A DNA stretch of 7,662 nucleotides from Spirochaetota bacterium. Lineage in GTDB: Bacteria > Spirochaetota > UBA4802 > UB4802. The notes under the pieces were generated by a model. The model was not told where the DNA came from and made no database searches. It was given only the letters and a program-made list of their open reading frames with translations. Each line of letters begins with the position of its first letter. Position 1 is the stretch's first letter. The DNA lies in assembly GCA_029548025.1 (NCBI GenBank), contig JAKPOE010000219.1, positions 1 to 7,662 of the forward strand, read 5' to 3'. Of the stretch, positions 1 to 5,941 are shown one piece after another. The position numbers were made by a program, and so were the translations under genes.

Positions 1-139
1 CAACAAAAAAAATTATTGGTTTTGATACATTGTCATGTTTTGGAATAAAATCTATGCAATAGAGTTGTATTCCATCAGATACATGAATATAGAAGTCATT
101 GATTCTTGTTGATTGCCCGGCATATTCAGAAAGTTCCAT
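1..139 (-). CDS. Alpha/beta hydrolase-like protein, N-terminal fragment (cut by window edge)
   Basis: An open minus-strand frame runs off the left edge, giving 46 codons from ATG at 139. It reads MELSEYAGQS, then a stretch with HVSDGIQLYCIDFIP at about residues 19-33, and ends in a hydrophobic strand PIIFFV. The pattern of a D-G-x-x-L-x strand, a basic/polar turn and a hydrophobic strand is the usual start of alpha/beta hydrolase proteins, leading to the oxyanion HG motif that would lie just outside. The catalytic residues are not visible, so the family call is inference. Three in-frame ATGs occur at 151, 145 and 139. GAGG lies 6 bases before the one at 139, which favours that start. The gene lies 144 bases downstream of apbE on the same strand, so the two may be cotranscribed, although the gap leaves room for its own promoter. 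Substrate is unknown. Confidence 0.6.
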   Translation of the reverse strand, partial: MELSEYAGQSTRINDFYIHVSDGIQLYCIDFIPKHDNVSKPIIFFV

Positions 140-283
140 AGTCATCCTCATTAAAAAGTTTTACCATTTCCACACTGTTAATCAATCATAAACAATTAAG
201 AATTGCAACTATTTTGTCATTGGGAAAAATAAATTTTTTAGCAACTTGATTTATGGTCAGTAACTATCGCCAAAAATAATAAA

Positions 284-1306
284 CTAAAAAGGAACCACAG
301 TATATCCTTTGAACGAAGTGCAGGGCACCAAACTTTTTGATACATATATTTTCATTGTTGAGTCAATAATAATACATTGGAGTTGTAACGATGCATTGTG
401 CAACAAAAACGACATTGCTTGCTCTGACCCCATTATAAATAAAGCAGTTGCATATCCATCGCATACAGTAGCATTGCTGGCAATCACCGAAACAGAGATG
501 ACATCACTTGTGGCAGGATACCCTGTTTTAGGATTGAGTATATGGTGGTAGCGTTTACCCTTGTAAATAACAAAGCGTTCGTAGTCGCCGCTTGTAGTAA
601 TGGACTGTCCATTGAACAGCAGTACGGTTCCGCAAATTCCTTCTTTACGCGGGTGCTTTATTGCAATGGTGTAGCCATGACCGTAATTGTTACCAATAAC
701 CTTAAGATCACCACCAGCTTCAACAATAGCTTCTTTGATACCCATATTTTTCAATGTTACTATTGCATGGTCTATTGCATATCCTTTTGCTATGCCGCCA
801 AGACCAATCTGTATACAGGGTTTTTCTTTGATGACCTCAAGATTTTCCGGATGGAGATGAATACGTTGATATCCTATACACGGCTTATAGGTATTGATGG
901 TTTGTGGTGATGGAGGAATGAAGTTTGGCGATTGTATGTTCCATAATTTGCCTATTGATGCAAAGGTTATGTCAAAAAGCCCATTTGTTTTGTGCGATAG
1001 TTCCAGGGATTGTTCAATGACGGTAAAGGTGTCTTTGCTTACATGAGTTTTGCTATTTGCATTTATTTTTGACACATCACTGTCCTGCTTGTAAAGGCTC
1101 ATCAACGCTTCAATCTGCTTGATTTTGTCAAATGCTGCTTGTATTGCATTGTGTGCTTTTTCATGCGATGGAGCGTCAACAGTGATGGTTACTATTGTAC
1201 CCATAGCCATTTGTGACAGACTATAGCGTTGTGGATGTGAGCATGACAGTAATAACTGCGCACCAAACATTGCTACTATAACCATCGGTGAATAAATCTT
1301 TTTCAT
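284..1306 (-). CDS. apbE: FAD:protein FMN transferase (ApbE family), predicted lipoprotein
   Basis: A 340-residue protein, the usual length for ApbE. The family transfers FMN from FAD to a Thr of exported flavoproteins such as RnfG/NqrC-type subunits and FMN-binding-domain proteins, with Mg2+ as cofactor, outside the cytoplasmic membrane. The N-terminus has a basic start, a hydrophobic core and a lipobox LLSC with Cys22, so it should be a membrane-anchored lipoprotein. Family motifs in order: MGTIVTI at 35-41, DITFASIGKLW near 112-122, LGGIAKGYAID at 169-179, SGDYERF at 239-245, HHILNPKTGYP at 254-264, and DGYATALFIMG from 283, with the Mg2+-binding Asp and Thr. The residue before LGGIAKG, often Asp in relatives, is Gly168 here. 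A weak GGAT lies upstream of the ATG. No flavinylation target or Rnf/Nqr gene is in the window, so the substrate is unknown. The probable hydrolase follows on the same strand. Confidence 0.93.
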   Translation of the reverse strand: MKKIYSPMVIVAMFGAQLLLSCSHPQRYSLSQMAMGTIVTITVDAPSHEKAHNAIQAAFDKIKQIEALMSLYKQDSDVSKINANSKTHVSKDTFTVIEQSLELSHKTNGLFDITFASIGKLWNIQSPNFIPPSPQTINTYKPCIGYQRIHLHPENLEVIKEKPCIQIGLGGIAKGYAIDHAIVTLKNMGIKEAIVEAGGDLKVIGNNYGHGYTIAIKHPRKEGICGTVLLFNGQSITTSGDYERFVIYKGKRYHHILNPKTGYPATSDVISVSVIASNATVCDGYATALFIMGSEQAMSFLLHNASLQLQCIIIDSTMKIYVSKSLVPCTSFKGYTVVPF

Positions 1307-1371
1307 TCGCTAATCCATGATATTATTTACAATAAATTTTCTCTGAGATTCGTTGAAAATAATAATATACG

Positions 1372-1399
1372 ATAGTATCATTTTAAAGAAAAAACGCAA
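1372..1399 (-). promoter_or_regulatory. Possible sigma70-type promoter for apbE
   Basis: On the minus strand, TTGCGT (1399-1394) is followed after 16 bases by TACTAT (1377-1372), about 65 bases upstream of the apbE ATG. The match is moderate (3/6 and 4/6). TATATT a few bases further downstream is an alternative -10. In such AT-rich DNA this could be chance. Confidence 0.3.
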
Positions 1400-1420
1400 C
1401 TGAAAAATAATCTTCACTCA

Positions 1421-1497
1421 TTATCATTCTGATGGCACACAGTGTCAAAGAAAATCTCCTCACACTAATGAGATTCTTTGCTAACGCTCAGAATAAC
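1421..1497. repeat. Decayed palindromic dispersed-repeat remnant (TGTCATTCTGAG...CTCAGAATGACA type)
   Basis: The left arm has ATTCTGA (1426-1432) and AAAGAAAATCTC (1447-1458). The right arm mirrors it in the same order with GAGATTCTTT (1470-1479) and TCAGAAT (1488-1494). The central loop is about 11 bases. Both arms resemble the intergenic repeats seen in many bacterial genomes, whose arms read like TGTCATTCTGAGC...GAATCTC and its complement. The left arm has clearly diverged. The repeat-family assignment is from memory, not from a search. Confidence 0.5.
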
Positions 1498-1508
1498 ACT
1501 CAACACAT

Positions 1509-1540
1509 TGTCATTTCGGACCTGACTCAGAATCCAGGAA
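1509..1540. repeat. Second decayed repeat remnant (TGTCATTCCGGA...GGAATCCAGG type)
   Basis: The stretch begins TGTCATTTCGGA and ends CAGAATCCAGGAA. It resembles the common intergenic repeat that reads TGTCATTCCGGAC...CCGGAATCCAGG, with several substitutions. The internal dyad (ATTTCGGA against TCAGAAT) survives only partly. It lies 12 bases beyond the first repeat remnant, so the area looks like a graveyard of short mobile palindromes. Confidence 0.4.
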
Positions 1541-1574
1541 TGTAACGTTAAATACTGAAACACGATTTCAGGAT

Positions 1575-1602
1575 AACTATCGCCAGATAGTTTTGTCTTT
1601 TT
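1575..1602 (+). terminator. Hairpin plus T-rich run, terminator-like
   Basis: AACTATC (1575-1581), loop GCCA, then GATAGTT (1586-1592) form a perfect 7-bp stem, followed by TTGTCTTTTT. The shape fits a weak rho-independent terminator read on the plus strand. No plus-strand gene lies upstream in the window, so it may instead belong to the repeat remnants, or insulate htrA from read-through opposing apbE. Confidence 0.35.
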
Positions 1603-1741
1603 GGCGAGGTCATAAGCCACCCATCGTGATCTTCTTTATACACTATAGCATTATATCGATATAGAAAAAAATAAAACACTGGTGGTATTAATGGTGCTCA
1701 TCATAACGATTAATTAAATTAAAACCTCAAAGCTAAATGAC

Positions 1742-1769
1742 TTGACAACAATGATAGTATGATTATAAG
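1742..1769 (+). promoter_or_regulatory. Probable sigma70-type promoter for htrA
   Basis: A perfect TTGACA (1742-1747), a 16-base spacer and TATAAG (1764-1769, 5/6) lie upstream of the protease gene. Transcription would begin near 1776, leaving a leader of about 130 bases before the ATG at 1909. This is one of the best promoter matches in the window. No sigma-E-like motif was recognised, although htrA genes are stress-induced in some bacteria. Confidence 0.6.
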
Positions 1770-1908
1770 AAATAAAGGTATTACAATAGTTATTGCTATT
1801 AATACTGCACCGAACAATGGTATAACGTTATCATGCAGTGTTAATAAAATTGAATACATATACTTTTAAATGCAATAAAAATATTTTTTTCATTACAAGG
1901 AATGCATT

Positions 1909-3312
1909 ATGAAAATGAAATTTCATGGTATAACAGTTTGTGTCATTATTTTGTGTGCGATAGTTACTGTTGATGCAAAAAACACAATCAAAAAAACACA
2001 GCAAGGAACATCGATTGCTGATTTAAATACATTCAATGAGCAATTGGTGACCATAACCAATAAAGCAATTCCTACTGTTGTGAGTATATCTGCCGAGAAA
2101 AAAATGGGTTCACCGCGTGATGCCAGAAAGATGCCAATGCCGTTTCCTATGCCAAAAGAGGCTAAAGCTGTTGGTTCAGGTGTTATTGTTGATAAACGAG
2201 GATATATAGTAACCAATAATCATGTTGTAAAAAACACAAAATCAATAACCGTTACTTTATTTGATAAGCGTACATTCCCATGTGAGCTCATAGGCTCTGA
2301 CCCTGCTACTGACATTGCAGTAATAAAAATACAGGGAGATGTTCCCAAAGACATTCCTGTTGCTGAAATGGCCGATTCAGACACATTAAAGGTTGGAGAG
2401 ATTGCCATAGCTATAGGAAACCCTTTTGGATTTGGGCATACGGTAACGATGGGAATTATCAGCGCAACAGGCAGAGAAGGTTTTGGGCTTGCTGATTATG
2501 AATATTTTATTCAAACTGATGCGGCAATAAATCCGGGAAATTCTGGCGGGGCCCTTATTAATGTTACAGGAAAACTCGTAGGTATAAATACAGCAATATT
2601 TAGCCGAAATGGCGGTTATATGGGTATAGGGTTTGCCATACCTTCAAACATGGTAAAGCAGGTTGTAGACGAACTGATACAAAAAGGTAAGGTAACGCGA
2701 GGCTGGTTGGGTGTGTATATTCAAAACATTACTCCTGAAATTGCTAAAAATTTTAAATATGACGGTAAGCAAGGGGTTGTCGTTGCCGATGTTATGAACA
2801 ATTCACCTGCGAAAAACGCTAATCTTGAAATTGGCGATATTATTGTTTCTGTCAATGGCACAACAGTTTCGGATATAAATCAATTACGCCGTAATGTTGC
2901 CGCTTTAAAGCCTGGCTCTACTGCAAAAGTTAAAATCTTTAGAGCAGGCAAAGAGATGGATGTTGATGTCATCATTGCAGAACTCCCTCAACAGCAAGCT
3001 ATGGAAGAAAAAGCAGTAGAACTTGACATAATTGGGCTGCGTGTTGGCGATATAACCGAGGAAAATGCATATAAATTCAGGATAACCGATACAACAGGTG
3101 TTATAGTCATGGAGGTTAGTGAAGACGGGCCTGCATATCAGGCGGGGATGATGGTTGGTGACATTATCAAAGAGATTGAAAACACGCCGGTAGAAAATGT
3201 ATCACGCTATAATGAGCTATTAGCACACTATCAAAAGAAAGAGACGCTGCTTTTACTGGTAAAGCGTGGAGGGATCCATAAATTTGTAGTTATAAAAAAG
3301 AGTGAAAAATAA
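1909..3312 (+). CDS. degP: Do-type periplasmic serine endoprotease (HtrA/DegP-like), two PDZ domains
   Basis: A 467-residue, S1C-family protease/chaperone that degrades or refolds damaged envelope proteins. The N-terminus is a signal peptide (basic start, hydrophobic core to about residue 20, likely cleavage after VDA at 21-23). The trypsin-like domain has the complete triad: His105 in TNNHVV, Asp135 in DPATDIAVIK, and Ser212 in NPGNSGGAL. PDZ1 covers about 262-357 (starting RGWLGV, with SPAKNANLEIGDIIVSVNG). PDZ2 covers about 375-455 (GPAYQAGMMVGDIIKEI). The length and two PDZ domains fit DegP/DegQ/MucD-type Do proteases. Residues 68-84, before the catalytic core, are rich in Met and Pro, where the flexible LA-type loop normally lies. 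AAGGA sits 7 bases before the ATG. The gene stands alone, convergent with trpS. Which paralogue class it belongs to cannot be decided from sequence alone. Confidence 0.96.
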   Translation: MKMKFHGITVCVIILCAIVTVDAKNTIKKTQQGTSIADLNTFNEQLVTITNKAIPTVVSISAEKKMGSPRDARKMPMPFPMPKEAKAVGSGVIVDKRGYIVTNNHVVKNTKSITVTLFDKRTFPCELIGSDPATDIAVIKIQGDVPKDIPVAEMADSDTLKVGEIAIAIGNPFGFGHTVTMGIISATGREGFGLADYEYFIQTDAAINPGNSGGALINVTGKLVGINTAIFSRNGGYMGIGFAIPSNMVKQVVDELIQKGKVTRGWLGVYIQNITPEIAKNFKYDGKQGVVVADVMNNSPAKNANLEIGDIIVSVNGTTVSDINQLRRNVAALKPGSTAKVKIFRAGKEMDVDVIIAELPQQQAMEEKAVELDIIGLRVGDITEENAYKFRITDTTGVIVMEVSEDGPAYQAGMMVGDIIKEIENTPVENVSRYNELLAHYQKKETLLLLVKRGGIHKFVVIKKSEK

Positions 3313-3323
3313 TAGCATATAAG

Positions 3324-3356
3324 GGATTAATATTTTTATTTTAAATATTTTAATCC
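3324..3356. terminator. Possible AT-rich bidirectional hairpin between htrA and trpS
   Basis: GGATTAA (3324-3330) and TTAATCC (3350-3356) are exact inverted copies, and the inner part is A/T-rich and can extend the stem with a bulge. The dyad lies between the convergent stops and includes the last codons of trpS. Neither strand has a clear T-run after the stem, so it is not a classic intrinsic terminator. Confidence 0.3.
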
Positions 3357-4310
3357 TGTGGCTTCTTTAACCCGTTGAATGGTTTCTATAGCCAGTGGCC
3401 GGGTTTTTTCTGCCCCTTTTTTTAGTATGGATGCTATGTCATGTTTGTTATTTTCAAGCGCTTTTCGTTTAGCTCTAAATGGTGCAAAATATTCCCATAT
3501 CATTGCAAAAAGCTCTTTTTTTACTTCACCATATCCTATGCCACCCTTTAAGTATCGGTCTTTAAGTATTTGTGTTTTTTCAGGTTCAGCAAATAGCCTG
3601 TACAAAGCAAATAGATTACAGCTATCAGGATTTTTAGGTGCTTCTACTGGCTGCGAGTCGGTAACTATTCGCATTACCTTCTTTTTAAGGCTGGCTTCAT
3701 CTTCAAATATATTGATGGTATTGTTGTAGCTTTTTGACATCTTCTGTCCATCAATACCCGGTATTACAGCAATATCCTCAGGAATCATTGCTTCGGGTAT
3801 AACAAAGATTTCACCATACATCTGATTAAAGTGCTGTGCAATATCTCGTGTTATCTCAAGGTGTTGTTTTTGATCCTTGCCAACCGGGACTAACTCTGCA
3901 TTAAATAAAAGAATATCAGCAGCCATCAGTACAGGATAGGTAAAAAGTCCGGCATTGGGGATAATCCCTTTTGCAATCTTATCCTTATAGCTGTGACTTC
4001 GTTCAAGAAGCCCCATGCTGGTGTGGCACGATAGTATCCATGATAATTCGGTAACCTCAGGGATATCGGCCTGTACCCAGAAATGTGCTTTATCAGGGTC
4101 CAGCCCCAGTGCAATAAAATCCATAGCAGCATCTACTGTATTTTGTGCCAGCAGACGGGGATCGTGAATGCTGGTTAAAGCATGGTAATTAACAATAAAG
4201 CAGAAAAGTTCATTGTTATATTGCAATTCGATCATGGGTTTCATCATGGCAAAATAATTACCTATATGCAATGTACCCGATGGTTGTATTCCTGAAAGTA
4301 TCCTTGACAT
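3336..4310 (-). CDS. trpS: Tryptophanyl-tRNA synthetase
   Basis: A 324-residue class I aminoacyl-tRNA synthetase that charges tRNA-Trp with tryptophan in the cytoplasm; the length is typical. The ATP-binding HIGH-type motif is TLHIGN at 13-18, after the family start SGIQPSG. The second signature is GIDGQKMSKS at 185-194, with the KMSKS loop at 190-194. GKDQKQHLEITRDIA from 144 is the usual TrpRS core segment, and HTSMGLLERSHSYKDK at 96-111 lies in the middle of the catalytic domain. All key segments are intact, so it should be functional. The ATG is preceded by AAAGG about 8 bases upstream. Transcription probably starts from the divergent region shared with the HD-GYP gene, with a leader near 70 bases in which I see no T-box. 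The gene is convergent with htrA, with a 23-base gap between stop codons. Confidence 0.97.
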   Translation of the reverse strand: MSRILSGIQPSGTLHIGNYFAMMKPMIELQYNNELFCFIVNYHALTSIHDPRLLAQNTVDAAMDFIALGLDPDKAHFWVQADIPEVTELSWILSCHTSMGLLERSHSYKDKIAKGIIPNAGLFTYPVLMAADILLFNAELVPVGKDQKQHLEITRDIAQHFNQMYGEIFVIPEAMIPEDIAVIPGIDGQKMSKSYNNTINIFEDEASLKKKVMRIVTDSQPVEAPKNPDSCNLFALYRLFAEPEKTQILKDRYLKGGIGYGEVKKELFAMIWEYFAPFRAKRKALENNKHDIASILKKGAEKTRPLAIETIQRVKEATGLKYLK

Positions 4311-4340
4311 TTTTGCTACCTTTTTTAAGTATGGTTAATT

Positions 4341-4369
4341 TTGTGTATTGCATGCAATGTTGATATAAA
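4341..4369 (+). promoter_or_regulatory. Possible promoter for the HD-GYP gene with a palindrome in its spacer
   Basis: TTGTGT (4341-4346), a 17-base spacer and TATAAA (4364-4369, 5/6) form a plausible sigma70-type promoter. The perfect 12-bp palindrome ATTGCATGCAAT (4347-4358) starts directly after the -35 and fills most of the spacer, which is a typical place for a repressor or MerR-like activator site. The -35 match is weak (3/6). The leader would be about 120 bases. Confidence 0.4.
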
Positions 4370-4386
4370 CAGATGTAACTGTCTGC

Positions 4387-4392
4387 ATTATA
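4387..4392 (-). promoter_or_regulatory. Possible -10 element for trpS
   Basis: On the minus strand this reads TATAAT, a perfect -10, about 77 bases upstream of the trpS start. No good -35 is found at the usual distance (TTATTA at 16 bases is the best). With the opposing TATAAA it forms the inverted pair GATATAA/TTATATC (4362-4368 and 4388-4394), so the two divergent promoters may face each other over about 20 bases. Confidence 0.35.
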
Positions 4393-4497
4393 TCGTCAAT
4401 ATTAATTTTAATAACCTGCTTATAAAAAATATTATATTTTTGGTTTATTTCATCAAAAACGATTATTTTACGTATGGTGAGTAATGAGGTGTAATGT

Positions 4498-5490
4498 ATG
4501 GCTATTGCAAGTTTTTTACAATATACTACTATGAAAATGAAAAAGGTAACAGTGTTACTCTATTGCATATTACTGTCTGCGATAGTTACTATAACTGTTC
4601 TTTTCCTGTTATTTAATCATTTTATTTTAAATCAGTATCATCTGTCATTATTGCTTAAAAGTGTATTCTTCATTGCGGTTATTATTGTTATTTTCAACAT
4701 ATCATTTATTATTATAGCAAAAGTTTTGCATAAACAATATTACGGTGTTGCTCGAAGTATGCTGAAGGTTCTGAAACAGTATGAAAAGGGCAATTATACC
4801 TATTTATTTTCCATAGATAATAATGGTTTCGATAGTATTTTAAAATATATGCAGAAATTGTTAGCCGGATCAAATAATCCAGAAGTATCACTTGATAAAC
4901 AATTAGATGAAAAGGTATTCGCAATCATTAGTGTGCTCATAAGCGCCATGGAAGATAAAGATCCCTATACCAGCGGTCATACTGCACGGGTGGCACAGTA
5001 CTCGCTTGCAATTGGTAAACATCTTGGCTTACCAAAAGAAAAGATGCGATTGCTCAATCATGCTGCCGCTGCGCATGATATTGGAAAAATTGGCATACCA
5101 ATTGAAATTATCGAGAAGAATGGGAAATTAACTGATAGGGAAAAGTTGCTTTTACAAAGTCATCCCATACGCGGCATGAAAATATTATCAACGCTTGATT
5201 ATTTAAAGGATATTGCAACAATTGTGATGTACCATCATGAACGAATTGATGGGCAGGGATATTATGAATTGTCAGGCAATAAAATCCCTGTTGAAGCTAA
5301 GATCATTGCTGTTGCCGATGCCCTTGATGCCATGTTGAGCGACAGACCATATAGAAAGGGACTATCGCTCCATGAAGCTAAACAAGAGTTGGAAAAAAAT
5401 AAAGGCACGCAATTTGACCCGCTTATAGTTGATGCACTAATACAACTATTAGAAGAAAAAGGCACACTAAAAGAACTTATTGCTTTTTAA
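4498..5490 (+). CDS. Membrane-anchored HD-GYP domain protein (cyclic-di-GMP phosphodiesterase-like)
   Basis: A 330-residue protein. Two hydrophobic helices (about 17-44 and 51-78) are separated by only a few residues, so there is no room for a periplasmic sensor domain. A HAMP-like or coiled linker (about 78-140, with KQYEKGNY) leads to an HD-GYP domain from about 140. Metal and active-site residues are intact: His161 in SGHTARVA, His193-Asp194 in HDIGKIGIP, His222 in SHPIRG, His246-His247 in YHHERIDGQG, and Asp274 in VADALDAMLSDRPYR. The GYP signature reads GYY (254-256). HD-GYP proteins usually hydrolyse cyclic-di-GMP; some act on cGAMP or have other roles, so activity and substrate are inferred. 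GAGGTG sits 6 bases before the ATG, which supports this start over the ATG at residue 12. The gene is divergent from trpS and its 3' end overlaps the convergent STAS gene by 14 bases. Confidence 0.92.
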   Translation: MAIASFLQYTTMKMKKVTVLLYCILLSAIVTITVLFLLFNHFILNQYHLSLLLKSVFFIAVIIVIFNISFIIIAKVLHKQYYGVARSMLKVLKQYEKGNYTYLFSIDNNGFDSILKYMQKLLAGSNNPEVSLDKQLDEKVFAIISVLISAMEDKDPYTSGHTARVAQYSLAIGKHLGLPKEKMRLLNHAAAAHDIGKIGIPIEIIEKNGKLTDREKLLLQSHPIRGMKILSTLDYLKDIATIVMYHHERIDGQGYYELSGNKIPVEAKIIAVADALDAMLSDRPYRKGLSLHEAKQELEKNKGTQFDPLIVDALIQLLEEKGTLKELIAF

Positions 5491-5830
5491 TATATTTTTT
5501 TATAAACTCGTCATGGGTTAATATGGATATAAATTGATCAAGTTTTGCTATTTTAAAAATGCTTTCAACATTTTCATTGATGTCATAACAAATAAATTCA
5601 ATATTGTTTTTCAATGCAAGGTTCATACAGCGTACCAATGAACCAATACCGGATGAGTCAATATATTTTAGATCCCGTAAATTAAGTGCAATGATTTTTG
5701 GATTATCTTCTAAATTTTGTCGGTATATAGTTTCAAAATTATGAATCTTTGAGATATCATAGCGTCCGTTTAAGGTAAGTATTAATAGTGGACCTTCTTT
5801 ATGAACATCAATTTGCATGCAATTACTCAT
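5477..5830 (-). CDS. STAS-domain protein, anti-sigma-factor antagonist-like
   Basis: A 117-residue single STAS domain (SpoIIAA/RsbV type). The family binds a partner kinase or anti-sigma factor and is switched by Ser/Thr phosphorylation. The typical pattern is present: LLILTLNGRYD near the start (residues 16-25), and the switch loop LKYIDSSGIGSL at about 54-65 with two candidate Ser at 59 and 60. The length is a complete domain with nothing added. The start is uncertain. TTG at 5833 is adjacent, ATG at 5830 has no clear ribosome site, and ATG at 5818 has GAG 7 bases upstream and gives the most family-like N-terminus (MQIDVHKEG). No anti-sigma kinase, PP2C phosphatase or sigma factor is in the window, so it is an orphan. 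Its last codons overlap the end of the HD-GYP gene on the opposite strand. A good promoter lies at 5913-5941. Confidence 0.9.
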   Translation of the reverse strand: MSNCMQIDVHKEGPLLILTLNGRYDISKIHNFETIYRQNLEDNPKIIALNLRDLKYIDSSGIGSLVRCMNLALKNNIEFICYDINENVESIFKIAKLDQFISILTHDEFIKKYIKKQ

Positions 5831-5858
5831 CAATTAAAATATTAATAGTGTATCCTGA

Positions 5859-5902
5859 TATACAATAATGTGTTGTGAAAGGTAATAACAAATTATTGTA
5901 TA
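5859..5902. repeat. Perfect 11-bp inverted repeat in the STAS leader
   Basis: TATACAATAAT (5859-5869) and ATTATTGTATA (5892-5902) are exact reverse complements separated by 22 bases. If transcription starts near 5906 on the minus strand, this dyad sits at the very 5' end of the STAS mRNA and could form a stem-loop. It could also be a protein-binding site downstream of the promoter. Confidence 0.5.
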
Positions 5903-5921
5903 ATTATTCATAAGAATAATT
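5902..5921. repeat. 8-bp dyad overlapping the STAS -10 region
   Basis: AATTATTC, loop ATAA, GAATAATT is a perfect 8-bp inverted repeat. It spans the -10 hexamer (5918-5913) and the predicted start point near 5906, an operator-like position. The arms are nearly all A/T, so chance is possible. Confidence 0.4.
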
Positions 5922-5941
5922 TATTTATTGAAAGATGTCAA
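5913..5941 (-). promoter_or_regulatory. Probable sigma70-type promoter for the STAS gene
   Basis: On the minus strand a perfect TTGACA (5941-5936), a 17-base spacer and TATTCT (5918-5913, 4/6 with the key TA and final T) precede the STAS gene by about 85 bases. An A/T-only dyad, ATAATTA-AAA-TAATTAT (5945-5961), lies just upstream of the -35 and could act as an UP-like element. The promoter suggests the STAS gene is transcribed independently of the transporter. Confidence 0.6.

Larger units (their letters stand above)
1307..1908. other. Long divergent intergenic region without a gene
   Basis: This stretch of 602 bases lies between the divergent apbE and htrA genes. I find no convincing coding frame. 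It holds a possible apbE promoter (1372-1399), two decayed palindromic repeat remnants (1421-1497 and 1509-1540), a short hairpin followed by a T-rich run (1575-1602), and the likely htrA promoter (1742-1769) with a leader of about 130 bases. The section 1610-1740 shows nothing recognisable. Confidence 0.7.

Noticed and set aside
309..910. Two overlapping plus-strand open frames inside the apbE gene
   Set aside because: They are antisense to a protein with clear ApbE motifs, show no family pattern and lack ribosome-binding sites.
261..1585. The 12-mer TAACTATCGCCA occurs at 261-272 and 1574-1585, flanking apbE like direct repeats
   Set aside because: A 12-base match between two places is expected by chance in several kilobases of AT-rich DNA, and the similarity stops at once on both sides, so it is not evidence for insertion of apbE.
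1909..1977. The htrA start could have been a lipoprotein signal because Cys11 and Cys16 lie in the hydrophobic core
   Set aside because: Neither Cys sits in a proper lipobox at the end of the core, while VDA followed by Lys fits signal peptidase I.
3379..3729. A 116-codon plus-strand open frame inside trpS
   Set aside because: It is a shadow of a strongly conserved synthetase gene, without family features or a ribosome site.
4311..4380. Possible T-box or tryptophan-attenuation leader upstream of trpS
   Set aside because: The leader is only about 70 bases, shows no T-box consensus, no Trp-codon leader peptide and no terminator/antiterminator pair.
5780..5850. Direct repeat TATTAATAGTG at 5780-5790 and 5840-5850, exactly 60 bases apart
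   Set aside because: One copy lies inside the STAS coding region and the other in its leader. The motif is A/T-rich and short, with no further repeat structure.
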